From: B8-G4 sp033720735
Lineage (GTDB): Bacteria; Bacteroidota; Bacteroidia; Chitinophagales; Saprospiraceae
Assembly (NCBI GenBank): GCA_033720735.1
Contig: JAWWBX010000054.1
Span: forward strand, 1 to 18,922
Direction of reading: 5' to 3'
Length of the DNA stretch: 18,922 bases
The position numbers were made by a program, and so were the translations under genes. The stretch's first letter is position 1, and every line of letters begins with the position of its first letter. Below the pieces are notes generated by a model. That model searched no databases. It was not told the DNA's origin and was given only the letters and a program-made list of their open reading frames with translations. Positions 1-6,334 of this stretch are shown here, piece by piece.

Positions 1-238
1 GGACGATCTCTTTGACGACGTCGACATCATCATTCACCCGTCATGGAGGAGCAGTGCACTCAGCATTACCAATATGACCGGGCACCCGGCTGTGGTCATG
101 CCCAATGGCTTTCGTGAGGGTCGGCCGACGAGTATCACCTTTATGGGGAGACTGTATGGAGAGTCCGAGATCCTGCGGCTGGCGATGGCGTTTCAGGATG
201 TGACGGAATGGGATGATGAGAGGCCTGGGGGGTTTTAG
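1..238 (+). CDS. Amidase family protein, C-terminal end only (partial)
   Basis: This is the last 78 codons of a gene that begins left of the window; reading starts with the full codon at base 2 and ends at the TAG at 236-238. The segment TNMTGHPAVVMPNGF followed by PTSITFMGRLYGE and a final helix (ILRLAMAFQDVTEW) is typical of the C-terminus of amidase-signature enzymes, the GatA-like serine hydrolases that cleave amide bonds. The catalytic Ser-cisSer-Lys part lies outside the window, so substrate and activity cannot be judged. Secretion cannot be assessed either. The stop codon is odd: it falls inside the first unit of an 8-bp repeat array (235-274), so the end of this protein may have been set or altered when the repeat cassette arrived. 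The family call is good; the specific function is unknown. Confidence 0.8.
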   Translation, partial: DDLFDDVDIIIHPSWRSSALSITNMTGHPAVVMPNGFREGRPTSITFMGRLYGESEILRLAMAFQDVTEWDDERPGGF

Positions 239-274
239 GATGTGAGGATGTTAGGATGTTAGGATGTTAGGATG
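235..274 (+). repeat. Left 8-bp tandem array (TTAGGATG units)
   Basis: Five consecutive 8-bp units: TTAGGATG at 235-242, TGAGGATG at 243-250, then TTAGGATG three times at 251-274. The array begins inside the stop codon of the amidase gene and ends 5 bases before the stop of the minus-strand four-helix-bundle gene. Read on the minus strand the units are TCCTAACA-like and match the array at 716-775, which lies in the opposite orientation. The two arrays are therefore inverted repeats that could pair in RNA. Confidence 0.93.
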
Positions 275-279
275 AACTA

Positions 280-645
280 CTAGACTTGCTTTTTTGAGCG
301 TCGGTCCAATGACATTCTTGTTGAAATGAAGATGGACAAGAGTTCATTAGCTTCCATCAGCTCCGATTCACACGATTCGATAGACAGAACGTCTTCATCG
401 CGCAGGAATTCCAACCAAAATCGCGATTCATCCAGTTCTTCAATTACGATGCTCAGTTTCGCTCTGAATGCAGCTCTCGATTGGCCCAGACACGCCGCTC
501 TGTAGTTCGCTGCAGAAGAGGTAGCAGACTTGATGAGCTGATATCTGATGACGTTACATAACGGAGAGTTGGGCAGATTTGCAGCGAGTTTGACACACCC
601 ATGTGCGAAGCGCCGGGTACGCTCCTTAAGGAGGTTGCGGTCCAT
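280..645 (-). CDS. Four-helix bundle protein (23S rRNA intervening-sequence / S23 family)
   Basis: The 121-residue product matches the TIGR02436-type four-helix bundle family. It has an early segment with LPNSPLCNVIRYQLIKSATS, a second helix with SSAANYRAA, then FRAKLSIVIEELDESRFWLEFL and a last helix ELMEANELLSIFISTRMSL. Length and helix pattern are normal for the family (about 115-125 residues), so the protein looks intact. Relatives occur in 23S rRNA intervening sequences and as free genes, and Avd of diversity-generating retroelements has a similar fold. The molecular role is not settled; nucleic-acid binding is often suggested. It is the only gene between two inverted 8-bp repeat arrays. 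Its stop is 5 bases from the left array, and its start (ATG at 643-645) is about 70 bases from the right one. The start follows the usual N-terminus of the family. No reverse transcriptase or rRNA sequence is nearby. Confidence 0.88.
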   Translation of the reverse strand: MDRNLLKERTRRFAHGCVKLAANLPNSPLCNVIRYQLIKSATSSAANYRAACLGQSRAAFRAKLSIVIEELDESRFWLEFLRDEDVLSIESCESELMEANELLSIFISTRMSLDRRSKKQV

Positions 646-715
646 GTGTTGTGGTTTATGTGAGCTAGGTCAAACAAAGCCTCAAGATACCACATTCAAC
701 ACCTCAATCCTTATA

Positions 716-775
716 TCCTAGAGTCCTAACATCCTAAAATCCTCAAATCCTCGAATCCCTAATCCCTCGCATCCT
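716..775 (-). repeat. Right 8-bp array (degenerate TCCTAACA units), inverted to the left array
   Basis: Seven successive units beginning with TCCT or TCCC: TCCTAGAG, TCCTAACA, TCCTAAAA, TCCTCAAA, TCCTCGAA, a 7-base and a 9-base unit, then a final TCCT. The unit at 724-731 is identical to the reverse complement of the left-array unit. The array is more degenerate than the left one. It overlaps the last codons and the stop codon (759-761, minus) of the DUF4197 gene, so residues DARD and the stop of that protein are written by repeat DNA. Confidence 0.88.
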
Positions 776-1484
776 GCTGCGCAAACACCTTCCGCAACAA
801 CTCGGTCTTCCGCTCACTCGCGTTGCCCCGGATCTTTTCCTCCTTGACCTCGATCTCGCCGAAGAGTCCATCGAGCGCTTTGTTGTTGACGTGATCGTCG
901 AGCTCGGGATTGACCTTGCGCACCAACGGGATGCGATTGTAGGCGTCGACAGCGGTCTTCCAGTATTCGCGGGCATTGACCTGGTCCAGGGCTACCTGGA
1001 TGACGGGCATAAACTTGACATAGAGTTGGTCGCGGGTCGTGCGCTCGAGATAGCGCGTGGCCGCATCTTTCTCGCCCATCAAAATGTTCATGGCGTCGTC
1101 GAAGGTCATACTGGTGATGGCTGATACAAAGATCGGCGTGGCTTCTTTCGCCGCGATCTCCGCCGCCTCGTTCATTTTCTGGATCAGATCGCGCTCGACG
1201 TTCTCGAAACCGGGCACGATCTTGAGCTTGCTGATCACCTGCTGGGCTTCCTTGGGCACCAGGATCTTGTACGGGCTCAGTAAGTACCCATTCTCGGCTG
1301 AGAGCTTGTTCACCGCTTCTTCTACACCAAACTCCAATGCCTGCTTGAGGCCGAGTCCTACATCATCCTCGCCGAGGACCTCCTTCTTGGCCTTGTTGAG
1401 CAGGTCTTTCAATTTCTGTGCTTCCGCTGTCTCGACAGAGAGCAGTGAGATGAGCACAAGGAGCAATACACGTACGGAGTTCAT
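759..1484 (-). CDS. DUF4197 family secreted protein
   Basis: The 241-residue product resembles DUF4197 proteins (about 220-250 residues), a family of exported proteins of unknown function common in Bacteroidota and Proteobacteria. After a signal peptide it shows a GLKQALEFGVEEAVNKL segment, then the ILVPKEAQQVISKLKIVPG stretch, the central MTFDDAMNILMGEKDAATRYLE motif typical of the family, and a helical C-terminal half ending in NKALDGLFGEIEVKEEKIR. I place the start at the ATG of MNSVRV (1482-1484). This gives a clean signal peptide (LLLVLISLLSVETAEAQ) with cleavage likely after AEA; the in-frame ATG 54 bases further up would add a charged tail before it. The product is probably periplasmic or outer-membrane associated. 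The last four residues and the stop lie inside the right repeat array, so the native C-terminus may have been changed slightly. Confidence 0.85.
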   Translation of the reverse strand: MNSVRVLLLVLISLLSVETAEAQKLKDLLNKAKKEVLGEDDVGLGLKQALEFGVEEAVNKLSAENGYLLSPYKILVPKEAQQVISKLKIVPGFENVERDLIQKMNEAAEIAAKEATPIFVSAITSMTFDDAMNILMGEKDAATRYLERTTRDQLYVKFMPVIQVALDQVNAREYWKTAVDAYNRIPLVRKVNPELDDHVNNKALDGLFGEIEVKEEKIRGNASERKTELLRKVFAQQDARD

Positions 1485-1691
1485 GATGCGACGATATTTG
1501 AGTTCCTCAAAGTTGAACAGGAAGTTCCTCATTTCCATGTCCGGAGCGGACGATTTAACGGCACTTTAACGCCTGCGGGCAGGGCTTGCAACGCGGACCA
1601 GACGATCTTCACTTTTTGTAGTCATTGTTACTCACTCATCGTATTTGGCAAATTTGAATATTAAGAATGTAAGCGACTGGGAATCAGCTGG

Positions 1692-1717
1692 TTGAATTTT
1701 GACGAAATTCGAAATGT
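1692..1717 (+). repeat. Dispersed CGAAATTCGAAA repeat, copy 1
   Basis: The core CGAAATTCGAAA at 1703-1714, with preceding TTGAATTTTGA and following TGT, aligns with the inverted repeat at 2854-2878. The two copies share GAATTT, a 3-base variable spacer, then CGAAATTCGAAA and GT. In this copy the left arm (TTGAATTTT) pairs imperfectly with the right arm, so the hairpin is weaker. The two copies bracket the secreted-protein gene at 2005-2754. It is probably an intergenic repeat family. Confidence 0.6.
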
Positions 1718-1952
1718 GGCACACCGCTTTTGTTGAGGAAGTCAGAAGCTCATTCTTCACCGTTACCCCCATCCACCAGATTGCCTGGGATCACGCATTA
1801 ATACGGGATCGCGAAGAAAAACAATGGTAAAATGCCGCCAATAAAGACTGCCATCTGGTAGCAACTAAGCCCGAGAAAGCGTATTTTGAAGGATTGCATC
1901 AACACCCCCAGAGAACATGTACCCCCCTCCTTTTACCTTTCTTGCTGACTGC

Positions 1953-1983
1953 TGCCCGCACATTCTCCCTCCGGGCATTTTAT
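1953..1983 (+). terminator. Possible leader terminator/attenuator hairpin
   Basis: TGCCCG (1953-1958) pairs with CGGGCA (1972-1977) around a 13-base loop and is followed by TTTTAT. The ATG of the secreted-protein gene lies 28 bases downstream of the right arm. It could stop readthrough from upstream or attenuate the gene. The stem is only 6 bp, so it may be incidental. Confidence 0.3.
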
Positions 1984-2004
1984 CACCTATCCAAATATTG
2001 CATC

Positions 2005-2754
2005 ATGAAAACACCGTTCAAATGGATCCTGGCAGGGCTCATCCTGATCCTGCCGCTATGGATTGTAGCACAGGACTATGTCCAGTATGAAACCATCTAC
2101 CTCAAACCTGATACGAAACATCTGGGCACTCTTCAGGCTAACATGAAAGCCCACAACGACAAGTATCACAGTGATGCCCCTTACCACGCCAACGTATGGC
2201 AGGTCTCAAATGGCCCAAAGGCCGGCTGGCTGGTCTGGGCAATGGGGCCTTGCACATTTTCTGAAAATGATGGCCGACCCGGTGAGGGCGGACATGACGA
2301 GGACTGGGCCAACAACGTGATGCCGTATATCACCGATATGGGTTCGATTGAGTATTGGCGGAGGGATGATGATCTCTCTGTGCCACCAGACAATCCGACA
2401 CCAATGATCTACATCCGGTTCTGGGAAGTACGCCCGAATAAGGGATTTCTCATGGGAGACCTGTGGGAGAAGATCAGTGAGACACACAAATCCATGGGTG
2501 AAGGTCATGCATGGTCGTTGTTTGAGAATGAGTTCCGACAGGGTGACCTTGGAAGACATTTTGCTGAGACCTGGCCGATGAACGGATGGAGTGACCTGGA
2601 TCAGGGTAACAACTTCCGTGCTGCTTTTGAAAAAATCTATGGTGAAGCAGCATGGACTCCGTTCTTTCGCACCATGAACGAAGCATTCGTCAACTCCTAT
2701 GATGAGATATGGACACTCATGCCAGGCATGAGCGCTCCGCCACCGGAGAATTAA
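2005..2754 (+). CDS. Secreted protein of unknown function, possible ferredoxin-like (ABM/NIPSNAP-type) fold
   Basis: The 249-residue product carries a signal peptide: MKTPFKW, a hydrophobic run ILAGLILILPLWIVA, and probable cleavage before QDYVQ. I start at the ATG at 2005 because it opens this signal peptide; the longer frame from 1894 adds low-complexity sequence. The mature part is rich in Trp, Met and charged residues. It appears to hold two similar alpha/beta halves: one around YETIYLKPDTKHLGTLQANM and WQVSNGPKAGWLVWAMGP, the other around YIRFWEVRPNKGFLMGD and HAWSLFENEF. That pattern recalls dimeric ferredoxin-like barrels such as ABM or NIPSNAP proteins. I do not recognise a named family and assign no reaction. 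It is a single-gene unit followed by a strong terminator. Confidence 0.75.
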   Translation: MKTPFKWILAGLILILPLWIVAQDYVQYETIYLKPDTKHLGTLQANMKAHNDKYHSDAPYHANVWQVSNGPKAGWLVWAMGPCTFSENDGRPGEGGHDEDWANNVMPYITDMGSIEYWRRDDDLSVPPDNPTPMIYIRFWEVRPNKGFLMGDLWEKISETHKSMGEGHAWSLFENEFRQGDLGRHFAETWPMNGWSDLDQGNNFRAAFEKIYGEAAWTPFFRTMNEAFVNSYDEIWTLMPGMSAPPPEN

Positions 2755-2778
2755 GCTGACACCAGCAAATTTTGAATG

Positions 2779-2811
2779 AAGCCCTGTGCAGTTGCATAGG
2801 GCTTTTTCTTT
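2779..2811 (+). terminator. Rho-independent terminator of the secreted-protein gene
   Basis: AAGCCCT (2779-2785) pairs with AGGGCTT (2798-2804) around a 12-base loop, and a T-rich tail (TTTTTCTTTT) starts at 2803. It lies 25 bases after the stop of the secreted-protein gene, as expected for an intrinsic terminator. It also separates that gene from ligD. Confidence 0.85.
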
Positions 2812-2853
2812 TGAACTTTAGAGTAACCACACTGACATCGTTCAAATGCATCA

Positions 2854-2878
2854 TTTCGAATTTAGTCGAAATTCGAAA
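2854..2878 (+). repeat. Perfect 10-bp inverted repeat upstream of ligD (repeat copy 2)
   Basis: TTTCGAATTT (2854-2863) and AAATTCGAAA (2869-2878) are exact reverse complements around the 5-base spacer AGTCG. It sits about 100 bases before the ligD start. It could be an operator for a dimeric regulator or a copy of an intergenic hairpin repeat. The related copy at 1692-1717 favours the latter. Confidence 0.7.
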
Positions 2879-2978
2879 CGTTAGTGCAACACACTAATCA
2901 TCATGCATTGAACACATCCACAACGCGAAGTCCTGCACCGACAAAGCAAAATGACCTATTTTTCCGGCACTCCGCGGC

Positions 2979-5276
2979 ATGGCCAAGTACAAGCTCATAC
3001 AACTCGGCAAACACAAGATCAAATTGTCCAACCTGGACAAGGTGCTGTTTCCCGATGTCGGCGTCATCAAGGCGGAAGTGATCCAGTACTACCTGCAGAT
3101 GGCGCCCATCATCCTGCGGCATATCAAACACCGCCCACTTACCTTTATCCGCTATCCGGACGGGGTCTACGGAGAAAGCTTCTTCCAGAAGAACAAACCG
3201 GACTGGACGCCGCAGTGGATCCAGTCAGTCCGCATCGGCACGGAGAAAAAGATCAACTACGTCGTGGCCACTAACGAAGCTACGCTCGTATTTCTCGCCA
3301 ACCTGGCCTGTATCGAATTTCACCAGTCGTCGGTACAGCATCCGACACTGGAGACGCCTGACCACTTTGTCTTTGATCTGGACCCGCCTGAGTCCATGTC
3401 GTTCGAGGAGATCAAGTCGATTGCTGTTTCGCTGCGTGACTATCTCGTCAACTACGGATACCATCCGTTCGTCAAGACGAGCGGCAAGAAAGGCCTGCAC
3501 ATTTTCGTACCGATCCACCGTAAATGGGACTATCCCACCCTGAAGCAAACGCTCAAACAGATTACTGACGGGTTTGTAAAACAACATCCCAAACGCACGA
3601 CCGCCAACATCAGCAAGGCGGCACGTGTCGACAAGCTCTTCCTTGACACCGTGCGTAACAATCGCTCACAAACCGTCACCTCGCCGTACAGTCTGCGTGC
3701 GACACCCAAGTGCACGGTATCCATGCCCCTCACCTGGGAAGAATTGGACAATACCAAAGGCCCGGAAGATTATACGATCGCCAACGTCTGGCAAAAGATG
3801 CAGGCAGATGGCGATGCCTGGGAAGGATTTGGCGCCCACGCCGCCCCATTGCACGACCAGGTTAAGCGTAAACACACAGCAAGCACCAGCAAGGCACTCA
3901 AGGCATATATGGATAAACGCGACTTCCATCAAACGCCCGAACCTGCTCCTTCCGAAGACGCCGAGTTTGTGGATGACGCGTTTGTCATTCACCGGCACGA
4001 TGCCCGCAACCTGCATTACGATCTGCGGCTCTCCGAGGACGGGGTCTTGCGCAGTTGGGCGGTGCCCCGGGGATTGCCTGGCGCTCCGGGTGTCATGCGC
4101 CTGGCGGTCGAGACCGAACCGCACCCAATGGAATATCTCGACTGGGAAGGCACCATCCCCAAGGGGCAGTATGGCGCCGGTGATATGTGGGTCTTTGCGC
4201 GCGGCAACTATCGCATTACCAAGACCAAGAAGAATGGTTTCTATTTTAAACTGGAAAGTGAGACGATCGACAATGAGTTCCGTATCCACCAAACCAAAGG
4301 AAAGGACTGGCTGCTCGAGCGCGTTGATCCAGCTGAGTTTGTAGCCCACGAGACCATCATCCCGCACATGCACGCGGGGATCGCAACCAGAGTGCCCGAC
4401 GAGCTTGACTACATCTATGAGGTCAAGTGGGATGGGATCCGCACGATGATCTATATCGACGACGAGGACATGACGATCCGCAGTCGCAGCCAGAGAGATC
4501 TCTCAAGACAGTTTCCCGAGCTGGCGGCTGAGCGCAAGTCGCTCAAATGTGCCCAGGCGGTGCTCGACGGGGAGATCGTGGTCCTCAACGACAAGGGCAT
4601 GCCGCAGTTCAAGACCACCGTCGGTCGGATTCACAAGACGGGTGAGCACAGCATCGCCATGGCCGCCAAAAGCCAACCCGCATACTGCTACCTCTTTGAT
4701 GTCATCTACCTGGACGGCTGCTACGTCAACAAAGAGCCGTTGTGGAAGCGCAAGGAATGGCTGAAAAGCCTGATTAAGCCCGGCGGGCAGTTCAGATACT
4801 CCGAGGAGGTCGCTGACGGTGATGCGCTGTTTGAGGCATCGGGCAAAATGGGTCTGGAAGGGATCATGGCCAAAAAGCGGGACAGCATCTACCAGATCGG
4901 CAAGCGCAGTAACGCCTGGCTCAAGATCAAACACCGCAGTACCGCCACCTGCCGTATTATCGGATACACTGAAGGCCAGGGTGACCGTGCAGCGTACTTC
5001 GGAGCACTGCACCTCACGGATGCCGACCATGAAAATCACGTATATTTAGGTAAGGTCGGCACAGGTTTTAACATGGCGGCGCTCAAACGCCTGAGCAAAC
5101 AGGTCAAGGCCGTGCCAGAGACAGACAAACCCATCGAGCAAAAGCTCGAGGATGACGCGCAGTCGACCTGGATCGAACCAATATTGGTTTGTGAAGTAGA
5201 ATACGCCTCGATCACACCCAACGGAACGCTCCGCGAGCCTGTCTTTGTCCGGCTACGCCCGGATCTGGATCCCTGA
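2979..5276 (+). CDS. ligD: ATP-dependent DNA ligase D (POL-PE-LIG)
   Basis: LigD is the multifunctional end-processing and ligating enzyme of bacterial non-homologous end joining; it works on DNA ends held by Ku. The 765-residue protein has all three modules. The AEP-type polymerase/primase (about 1-290) carries the metal-binding pair D133 and D135 in FDLDPPE and a third acidic site at D223 (LFLDTVRNN). The phosphoesterase (about 330-450) carries H340, H346, D348 and R350 in HRHDARNLHYDLRL. The ATP-dependent ligase (about 465-765) has the nucleotidyl-lysine K483 in EVKWDGIR, then motifs such as DGEIVVL, GLEGIMAKK and AWLKIKH. The order POL-PE-LIG is that of the mycobacterial enzyme, not the PE-LIG-POL order of Pseudomonas. 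Length and motifs indicate an intact gene. The ATG at 2979 opens MAKYKLIQLGKHKIKLSNLDKVLFP, the standard start of the polymerase domain. ku follows after 80 bases on the same strand. Confidence 0.97.
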   Translation: MAKYKLIQLGKHKIKLSNLDKVLFPDVGVIKAEVIQYYLQMAPIILRHIKHRPLTFIRYPDGVYGESFFQKNKPDWTPQWIQSVRIGTEKKINYVVATNEATLVFLANLACIEFHQSSVQHPTLETPDHFVFDLDPPESMSFEEIKSIAVSLRDYLVNYGYHPFVKTSGKKGLHIFVPIHRKWDYPTLKQTLKQITDGFVKQHPKRTTANISKAARVDKLFLDTVRNNRSQTVTSPYSLRATPKCTVSMPLTWEELDNTKGPEDYTIANVWQKMQADGDAWEGFGAHAAPLHDQVKRKHTASTSKALKAYMDKRDFHQTPEPAPSEDAEFVDDAFVIHRHDARNLHYDLRLSEDGVLRSWAVPRGLPGAPGVMRLAVETEPHPMEYLDWEGTIPKGQYGAGDMWVFARGNYRITKTKKNGFYFKLESETIDNEFRIHQTKGKDWLLERVDPAEFVAHETIIPHMHAGIATRVPDELDYIYEVKWDGIRTMIYIDDEDMTIRSRSQRDLSRQFPELAAERKSLKCAQAVLDGEIVVLNDKGMPQFKTTVGRIHKTGEHSIAMAAKSQPAYCYLFDVIYLDGCYVNKEPLWKRKEWLKSLIKPGGQFRYSEEVADGDALFEASGKMGLEGIMAKKRDSIYQIGKRSNAWLKIKHRSTATCRIIGYTEGQGDRAAYFGALHLTDADHENHVYLGKVGTGFNMAALKRLSKQVKAVPETDKPIEQKLEDDAQSTWIEPILVCEVEYASITPNGTLREPVFVRLRPDLDP

Positions 5277-5356
5277 GCGTCTCCACCCCCGGTCTCGGAG
5301 TAAGAATGGTATGATAATTGTTTGTGTTACCATGCATCATATTAAAAAAATTTATC

Positions 5357-6202
5357 ATGCGTGCGATTTGGAAGGGTTTCATCAGATTTTCTCTTGTCAA
5401 CATTCCGATCAAGCTGTATAGCGCCATCGAAACAAGTGCTACCGTGTCGTTTCGCCAGCTCCACAAGGAGGACAACGGGGCGGTTGGCTATCAGAAGGTT
5501 TGCAAGAGCTGTGAAACCAAGTTGAACAACGACGAGATCGTCAAGGGGTACGAATACGAACCGGGCCAGTACGTCATCGTCGAACCGGAGGATTTTGAGA
5601 ACATCAAGCTCAAGAGCACCAAGGTGATCGACATCGAGGCCTTCGTGGATGTCGAAGAAGTGCACCACAGCCTGTTTGACGCCCCTTACTTTGCCGGACC
5701 CGATGGCGAAGTGGCAGCCAAGGCCTATCAGCTTCTTTGTGCTACCCTGCAGCGCACCAACAAGCTGGCGATAGGCCGGGTGGTCCTCCGTGATCGCGAG
5801 CATGTGGTCATGATCGCTCCGCACGAAAAGGGCATGCTCCTTTACAAACTGCGCTACCCCAACGAATTGCGTGACATCAACCTGGTCCCGCAACTCATCG
5901 AGTCCGAAATCGAGGACGACCAGATCAAACTGGCCGAGACGCTCGTGCAAACCATGGCCAAGCCCTTTGCCGAGCTTGAACTCCGTGACCGCTACAAAGA
6001 AGCACTCATCGAGATGATCCACGCCAAAGTGGAAGGCAAGCAGGTTGTCACCGTCGGTGAAGAGCAGGAAGTCGTGGTCGACATCATGTCGGCTCTGAAG
6101 GAGAGTATCGAGATGGCCAAGTCCCAGAAGAAGCCCATGAAGAAGGCGACGGGGAAAGCAGCAGGCAAAGCCTCGGAAGCAAAAGAGAAGAAGGCGTCCT
6201 AA
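5357..6202 (+). CDS. ku: Non-homologous end joining protein Ku
   Basis: Bacterial Ku forms a homodimeric ring on double-strand DNA ends and recruits LigD. The 281-residue product shows the standard start MRAIWKGFIRFSLVNIPIKL, then KVCKSCETKLNNDEIVKGYE, a core with FDAPYFAGPDGEVAAKAY, and KPFAELELRDRYKEALIEMI at the end of the core. I choose the ATG at 5357; an in-frame ATG 39 bases upstream only adds a hydrophobic tail unlike any Ku. The C-terminus (from about residue 250) is a Lys/Ala-rich tail (KKPMKKATGKAAGKASEAK), as in many bacterial Ku proteins, where such tails bind DNA. The 80-base gap after ligD has no terminator, so the two genes are probably co-transcribed as an NHEJ operon. The next gene is convergent. 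Confidence 0.96.
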   Translation: MRAIWKGFIRFSLVNIPIKLYSAIETSATVSFRQLHKEDNGAVGYQKVCKSCETKLNNDEIVKGYEYEPGQYVIVEPEDFENIKLKSTKVIDIEAFVDVEEVHHSLFDAPYFAGPDGEVAAKAYQLLCATLQRTNKLAIGRVVLRDREHVVMIAPHEKGMLLYKLRYPNELRDINLVPQLIESEIEDDQIKLAETLVQTMAKPFAELELRDRYKEALIEMIHAKVEGKQVVTVGEEQEVVVDIMSALKESIEMAKSQKKPMKKATGKAAGKASEAKEKKAS

Positions 6203-6225
6203 ACCTCAGCTCAAACATCCATCTT

Positions 6226-6277
6226 TCTCGTTGATCCCAACGAGATGAACGTCTTGAGTATATCGTAGATATACGAT
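6226..6277. terminator. Hairpins between convergent ku and cyclase genes
   Basis: Two stems occupy the 132-base gap. TCTCGTT/AACGAGA pairs 6226-6232 with 6239-6245 around a 6-base loop. ATCGTA/TACGAT pairs 6262-6267 with 6272-6277 around GATA. Neither is followed by a good T-run, so a terminator role for either strand is weakly supported; the region is otherwise AT-rich and empty. Confidence 0.3.
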
Positions 6278-6334
6278 GACATTAAGACAATTACAATATA
6301 TTAACGACTGATAATAAGGCGGGTATAGAATACG

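Larger units (their letters stand above)
235..775. mobile_element. Putative four-helix-bundle cassette bounded by inverted repeat arrays
   Basis: A 541-bp unit made of a left array (235-274), one minus-strand gene (280-645), about 70 bases of leader (646-715) and a right array (716-775) inverted relative to the left one. The layout is like that of 23S rRNA intervening sequences, which carry a gene of this protein family between inverted repeats that form a stem. Here the unit sits between two protein genes rather than in an rRNA. No transposase is encoded, so any movement would need help from outside or recombination through the arrays. The structure is seen directly; calling it mobile is inference. 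Confidence 0.5.
1485..2004. other. 520-bp divergent intergenic region
   Basis: This separates the minus-strand DUF4197 gene from the plus-strand secreted-protein gene. It holds a 26-base dispersed repeat (1692-1717) that recurs upstream of ligD, and a terminator-like hairpin (1953-1983) just before the next gene. An open frame from 1894 runs into the secreted-protein gene, but it is Pro/Leu/Thr-rich with no family signal. I see no convincing TTTG/TAnnTTTG promoter and no RNA gene. Confidence 0.6.

Noticed and set aside
622..633. Perfect palindrome CTCCTTAAGGAG
   Set aside because: It lies in the coding sequence of the four-helix-bundle gene (codons for LLKE) and is short enough to be chance.
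280..645. Avd of a diversity-generating retroelement, or an intervening sequence inside 23S rRNA
   Set aside because: No reverse transcriptase, template repeat or variable repeat is seen, and the flanks are protein genes, not rRNA.
235..775. CRISPR array
   Set aside because: The repeat units are 8 bp with no spacers and form two inverted blocks around a gene; there are no cas genes.
1894..2004. N-terminal extension of the secreted protein
   Set aside because: The extra 37 residues are Pro/Thr/Leu-rich, unlike a protein start, and the ATG at 2005 opens a standard signal peptide.
3625..4373. Long open frames on both strands inside ligD
   Set aside because: LigD motifs run unbroken through this stretch; the alternatives are low-complexity Arg/Ser/Pro or reversed-frame sequences.
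5306..5333. ATGGTA/TACCAT inverted repeat between ligD and ku
   Set aside because: Only 6 bp with a 16-base loop, no T-run and no clear promoter match, so no regulatory claim is made.
5342..6022. Minus-strand 226-codon open frame
   Set aside because: It is the shadow of ku on the opposite strand, with no recognisable domain.
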